Source: Linyphia triangularis (taxonomy: Eukaryota > Arthropoda > Arachnida > Araneae > Linyphiidae). Taken from it: 64,000 bases of DNA. The number at the start of each line of letters is the position of its first letter. Position 1 is the stretch's first letter. Below the pieces are notes generated by a model that saw only the letters and a list, made by a program, of their open reading frames with translations, was not told where the DNA came from and did not search any database. The stretch is taken from assembly GCA_963978545.1 (NCBI GenBank), contig OZ021724.1, positions 95,649,792 to 95,713,791 of the forward strand, given 5' to 3'. Of the stretch, positions 62,401 through 64,000 are shown in pieces. The position numbers and the translations under genes were made by a program.

Positions 62401-63721
62401 ATGTCTGTCACAGCAGGTTTTAACCCAATTAATTAAAAGTAATTTTTCCAGAATTAAAATTTTAGTGTTTTTTATAACTAAGGCCTATATTTGCATCACC
62501 CCATGGCAATGTTTTACTTGTTAATTAATATTAGGTACTTAAAGATGAACAAAAAACTTGTCTCATGTCATGTCTGTCACAAATGGAATTCACCTGCTTG
62601 GTATTGCTGAGTACTGAAAGCATCTGTGATTTTTAGCATAGTTTTACTTTGTTTATGAGTTATTAATTTCATATTGAAACCTTTCACAGCTCACTTTTGA
62701 ATATAGCAAACAATAACTAGTATTAGTCTTTTTTAGTCAGTTTCAATCAAAGTAACAAAAATTCCCAAGATAATATAGAGCGTCTGTAAAGAGTTTTGAT
62801 ATTTAAAGAAAAAAGTTTTAAAAATTTTTGTCAAAGGAAAGTTAGACTTGATAACACAATTATTGATGTAATATTAAATACAAGCCATTTGCAAAATTCC
62901 ATTTGTCATGCAATAAATGTGAAATGAAGAATGAAAAATATTAGTGAAGAATATTTACAAATATAAATGAAAATAGAATTTGATGAATTTTTTTAGAGTG
63001 TGCAAGAGCTAAACTAGGTTGGTTGGTTTGTACGCTCAACAACACATTTTTGTGCACAATAATCAGACCGGGACATACACCCTAATGTGGATTCCAAACT
63101 ACAAAAAATATCCATGCTTAACCTCAGGATTTGAACTCTGCACGTAAGGCCAGAGCGCTAACCACACAGACGCCAGATGGGCAGCTAAACTAGCTATGTT
63201 GCCATGAAACATAGTAAAAACTGTGGAACAGAAAAGAGAGATCTTTCAAAAGAAACTGCCTATCATTTGCATGTAAAATCGTAGAAAACTCCTACCAGGC
63301 AGTTAAACAATCGAAGAACGAGATTCTGTCACAATACCTATCATGTCTAATAACTTTTAAAAATCTGAAGATTAATACTTCAAACACTAATTTACGTCGG
63401 AATTGATTTACGATATTACTACAGATTTACTTTTAGGACCAGACGATATTTGGTAAATGCTTGGAGTCAAACTAAAATAGCTGAAATTATGATTGCTATA
63501 AAAATGTTTAAAGAAAAGTTAAGGAGTTACAATTTGAAATCATTTATCAGTGAAACAAAGCCAAGAAAATTGCGAAAAATATCAGTCTTTTATGAGCATT
63601 TGTGCCAAAAAAAGGCTATTTATGTAAAATAAGAAATGAAGTATGTCTTACATGAATTGTTTACAAATAAATACTGAAAAATAACCATACCATCTACATC
63701 GGTCTGCATTTCACTCTCCAT
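41451..63721 (-). CDS. SREBP: Sterol regulatory element-binding protein (SREBP), 16 coding exons, complete
   Basis: Coding exons in gene order (minus strand): 63721-63691, 60044-59461, 58265-58039, 56456-56324, 56049-55935, 55520-55137, 52714-52539, 50436-50190, 49324-49158, 48956-48794, 48200-48089, 46311-46057, 44948-44783, 44052-43879, 43692-43572, 41680-41451. All are GT-AG with matching phases; 3,285 nt, 1,094 aa (human about 1,140). SREBP is an ER-membrane transcription factor; when lipid is low SCAP escorts it to the Golgi, where S1P and S2P release the bHLH-Zip half to activate lipid-synthesis genes. The acidic start has [10 protein letters not shown] (11-20), like vertebrate SREBPs. 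The bHLH-Zip spans about 291-365 with His297, Glu301 and Tyr304. Membrane segments lie near 446-465 and 503-522. [10 protein letters not shown] follows, then the regulatory domain with [13 protein letters not shown] and [25 protein letters not shown] conservation. No break or frameshift seen. Confidence 0.97.
42507..42686 (+). mobile_element. tRNA-derived SINE, third copy, in the last SREBP intron (antisense)
   Basis: Same family; 15-bp target duplication CCCATAGACCCAATG at 42492-42506 and 42687-42701; the tail shows AACCAACCAA. Confidence 0.9.
42840..43075. repeat. Dispersed repeat, partner of 12055-12265
   Basis: See the 12055 copy; here it lies in the last SREBP intron, after the SINE at 42507. 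Confidence 0.6.
46333..46738 (-). mobile_element. MITE, CAGGGTTCCCA family, second copy (SREBP intron 11)
   Basis: Reverse orientation to the 19196 copy. 5-bp flanks TATTA at 46328-46332 and 46739-46743. Only 21 bp from the SREBP exon ending at 46311. Confidence 0.75.
46744..47102 (-). mobile_element. MITE, CAGGGTTCCCA family, third copy, in tandem with the second
   Basis: Starts directly after the shared TATTA, with CCCAGGTTCTCACTCAAATC, and ends near GTGAGAACCTTG. Same orientation and body as its neighbour but more diverged. No matching flank on the right. Confidence 0.65.
49735..49855. repeat. 121-bp imperfect hairpin in SREBP intron 8
   Basis: Arms of 41 nt (49735-49775 and 49815-49855) sharing CAAAAATGTTTGT and TTGGCCATTACA, with a loop of about 40 nt. 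The size fits a pre-miRNA or a very short MITE. Confidence 0.7.
52539..55520 (-). other. SREBP: SREBP membrane hairpin with S1P and S2P cleavage regions (exons 6-7)
   Basis: Membrane segment 1 is [20 protein letters not shown] (446-465), preceded by DHTR (442-445), which lines up with the human DRSR; the S2P cut would fall before Cys449. The Asn459-Pro460 pair needed by S2P is kept. The luminal loop is short, and its likely S1P site is RSIK (481-484), which fits the S1P rule Arg-X-hydrophobic-X. Membrane segment 2 runs about 503-522, followed by YGEPV and [10 protein letters not shown]. The intron between the exons (52715-55136) carries a MITE at 53565-53987. Confidence 0.85.
53565..53987 (-). 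mobile_element. MITE, GTGGCCAC family, copy D (SREBP intron 6)
   Basis: CAGGGTGGCCACAAAATTCAGG-type end at 53565 and TTCTGTGGCCACTCTG at 53987; 5-bp flanks TTGTA at 53560-53564 and 53988-53992. Opposite in direction to copies A-C. Confidence 0.78.
55935..56456 (-). other. SREBP: SREBP bHLH-Zip DNA-binding region (exons 4-5)
   Basis: Exon 4 (56456-56324) encodes the basic region and helix 1, including [18 protein letters not shown]. Tyr304 replaces the Arg found in ordinary bHLH factors; this Tyr is what lets SREBPs bind SRE sites as well as E-boxes. Exon 5 (56049-55935) encodes [17 protein letters not shown] and a leucine-zipper stretch ([11 protein letters not shown]). The exon junction falls inside the loop. 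Confidence 0.95.
58405..59018. repeat. ~614-bp fold-back in SREBP intron 2
   Basis: The left arm from TTCAACAGATT and the right arm are reverse complements with moderate mismatch over about 300 bp each; shared strings include TATAGTTATTCAGAGGTA and ATGTGTATCACAAAAA. The centre is near 58711. TACAGGGTGGTCAAAAAG just outside (58350) may mark an element end. Confidence 0.8.
60591..60804 (+). repeat. Left cluster of TGTCATGTCTGTCAC motifs (4 copies)
   Basis: Copies start at 60591 (TCATGTCTGTCAC, lacking the first TG), 60754, 60772 and 60791 (one mismatch). All are in the same direction. Spacings of 18-19 bp between the last three break any reading frame, so this is not a coding repeat. Confidence 0.9.
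60989..62026 (+). pseudogene. Decayed transposase-like gene inside SREBP intron 1 (antisense to SREBP)
   Basis: Broken coding pieces on the plus strand: 60989-61210 ends in [18 protein letters not shown]; 61247-61642 reads [16 protein letters not shown], then [14 protein letters not shown] and [18 protein letters not shown]; shorter fragments ([11 protein letters not shown], then [15 protein letters not shown] ending at a stop near 62025) are in shifted frames. These strings match a family of repeated uncharacterised proteins in arthropod genomes that I take to be transposon-encoded. A stop and frame changes near 61210 and after 61642 show it is dead. It is bracketed by the 15-bp motif clusters annotated separately. 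Confidence 0.65.
62188..62580 (+). repeat. Right cluster of TGTCATGTCTGTCAC motifs (4 copies)
   Basis: Perfect 15-bp copies at 62188-62202, 62210-62224, 62397-62411 and 62566-62580, in the same direction as the left cluster, 0.16-0.55 kb beyond the decayed transposase-like gene. Confidence 0.9.
63018..63182 (-). mobile_element. Second tRNA-derived SINE family, in SREBP intron 1
   Basis: On the minus strand: GTGTGGTTAGCGCTCTGG (A-box side), GAGTTCAAATCCTGAGG (B-box), ending in an AACCAACCAACC tail. 11-bp flanks AGCTAAACTAG at 63007-63017 and 63183-63193. The head differs from the 22909-type family but the tail motif is shared. Confidence 0.75.
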
Positions 63722-63890
63722 ATTGCTAATTAATGTAATTTATCGATTAATTCATATCAATATATTAGAAATAAAAGCATTTTACGAAGAAATAAGCATA
63801 TTTAATAGTGTTCCTCTTGACTCAGTTTTGGACATTCAATAACAACACAACCAGAACATAACAAACATGAGTTTTACTGTTGCATCATGG

Positions 63891-63900
63891 ATCACGCCAC
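63891..63900 (-). promoter_or_regulatory. SRE-like site upstream of SREBP
   Basis: ATCACGCCAC on the plus strand, about 170 bp upstream of the SREBP ATG. It differs at one base from the LDL-receptor sterol element ATCACCCCAC. Position suggests autoregulation; functional status is inferred. Confidence 0.5.
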
Positions 63901-63920
63901 CTCGTAACATTTCTACTAAA

Positions 63921-63925
63921 CCAAT
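63921..63925 (-). promoter_or_regulatory. Inverted CCAAT box (NF-Y type) upstream of SREBP
   Basis: CCAATGAG on plus (ATTGG in the sense of the gene), 20 bp beyond the SRE-like site. NF-Y sites at about this spacing accompany SREs in several vertebrate lipid genes. CRE-like TGACGTAA (63953-63960) and TGATGTCA (63986-63993) follow. Confidence 0.45.
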
Positions 63926-64000
63926 GAGAAGCCTTCTTTCAAGAGTTTTAAGTGACGTAACTTTATATGTTAATCTGAGTTGTAGTGATGTCATAAGCAA

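Overview
The window is animal nuclear DNA: AT-rich, intron-rich and full of short non-autonomous transposons. Three protein-coding genes can be assembled exon by exon, each with GT/AG borders and matching phases. The gene content, very long introns, an arthropod-type juvenile-hormone-acid-methyltransferase-like gene and the repeat style point to an arthropod. A chelicerate such as a spider is my best guess, but that is inference. I see no rRNA, no CRISPR array, no bacterial or organellar genes, and no convincing true tRNA.

Layout. (1) 1-13.8 kb holds no recognisable host gene. It is a patchwork of one dispersed repeat family, carrying a 40-bp imperfect palindrome, into which hAT-type elements with perfect 8-bp target duplications have inserted, plus MITEs and one transposon-like ORF (3922-4536, minus). 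(2) 13.9-26.0 kb, plus strand: LAMTOR1 (Ragulator p18), five coding exons, 164 aa, with introns full of nested MITEs, a tRNA-derived SINE and a degenerate ~211-bp tandem repeat. (3) 26-34 kb: intergenic, with a solo LTR (27499-28184), a fold-back hairpin, a second intact SINE and a small hAT element. (4) 34.27-40.30 kb, plus strand: a JHAMT-like SAM methyltransferase, three coding exons, 285 aa, with a 32-bp tandem repeat just before the start. (5) 41.45-63.72 kb, minus strand: the complete SREBP gene, 16 coding exons, 1,094 aa. It has an acidic N-terminus, a bHLH-Zip with the SREBP-specific Tyr, two membrane segments around a short luminal loop, and the SCAP-binding C-terminal domain. (6) 63.72-64.0 kb: the upstream region of SREBP, with an SRE-like site, an inverted CCAAT box and CRE-like sites.

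Function. LAMTOR1 anchors Rag GTPases and mTORC1 activation at the lysosome. SREBP is the membrane-bound transcription factor controlling lipid and sterol-type genes. The methyltransferase may act on farnesoic or juvenile-hormone-type acids made by the isoprenoid pathway. The methyltransferase and SREBP are convergent, their stop codons about 1.15 kb apart. That the three share a nutrient/lipid theme is suggestive but may be chance.

Most interesting unexplained structures: eight same-direction copies of a 15-bp motif bracketing a decayed transposase-like gene in SREBP intron 1; a ~614-bp near-perfect fold-back in SREBP intron 2; a 121-bp pre-miRNA-sized hairpin in another SREBP intron; and two MITE families that share CAGGGT-type ends and repeatedly show 5-bp target duplications.
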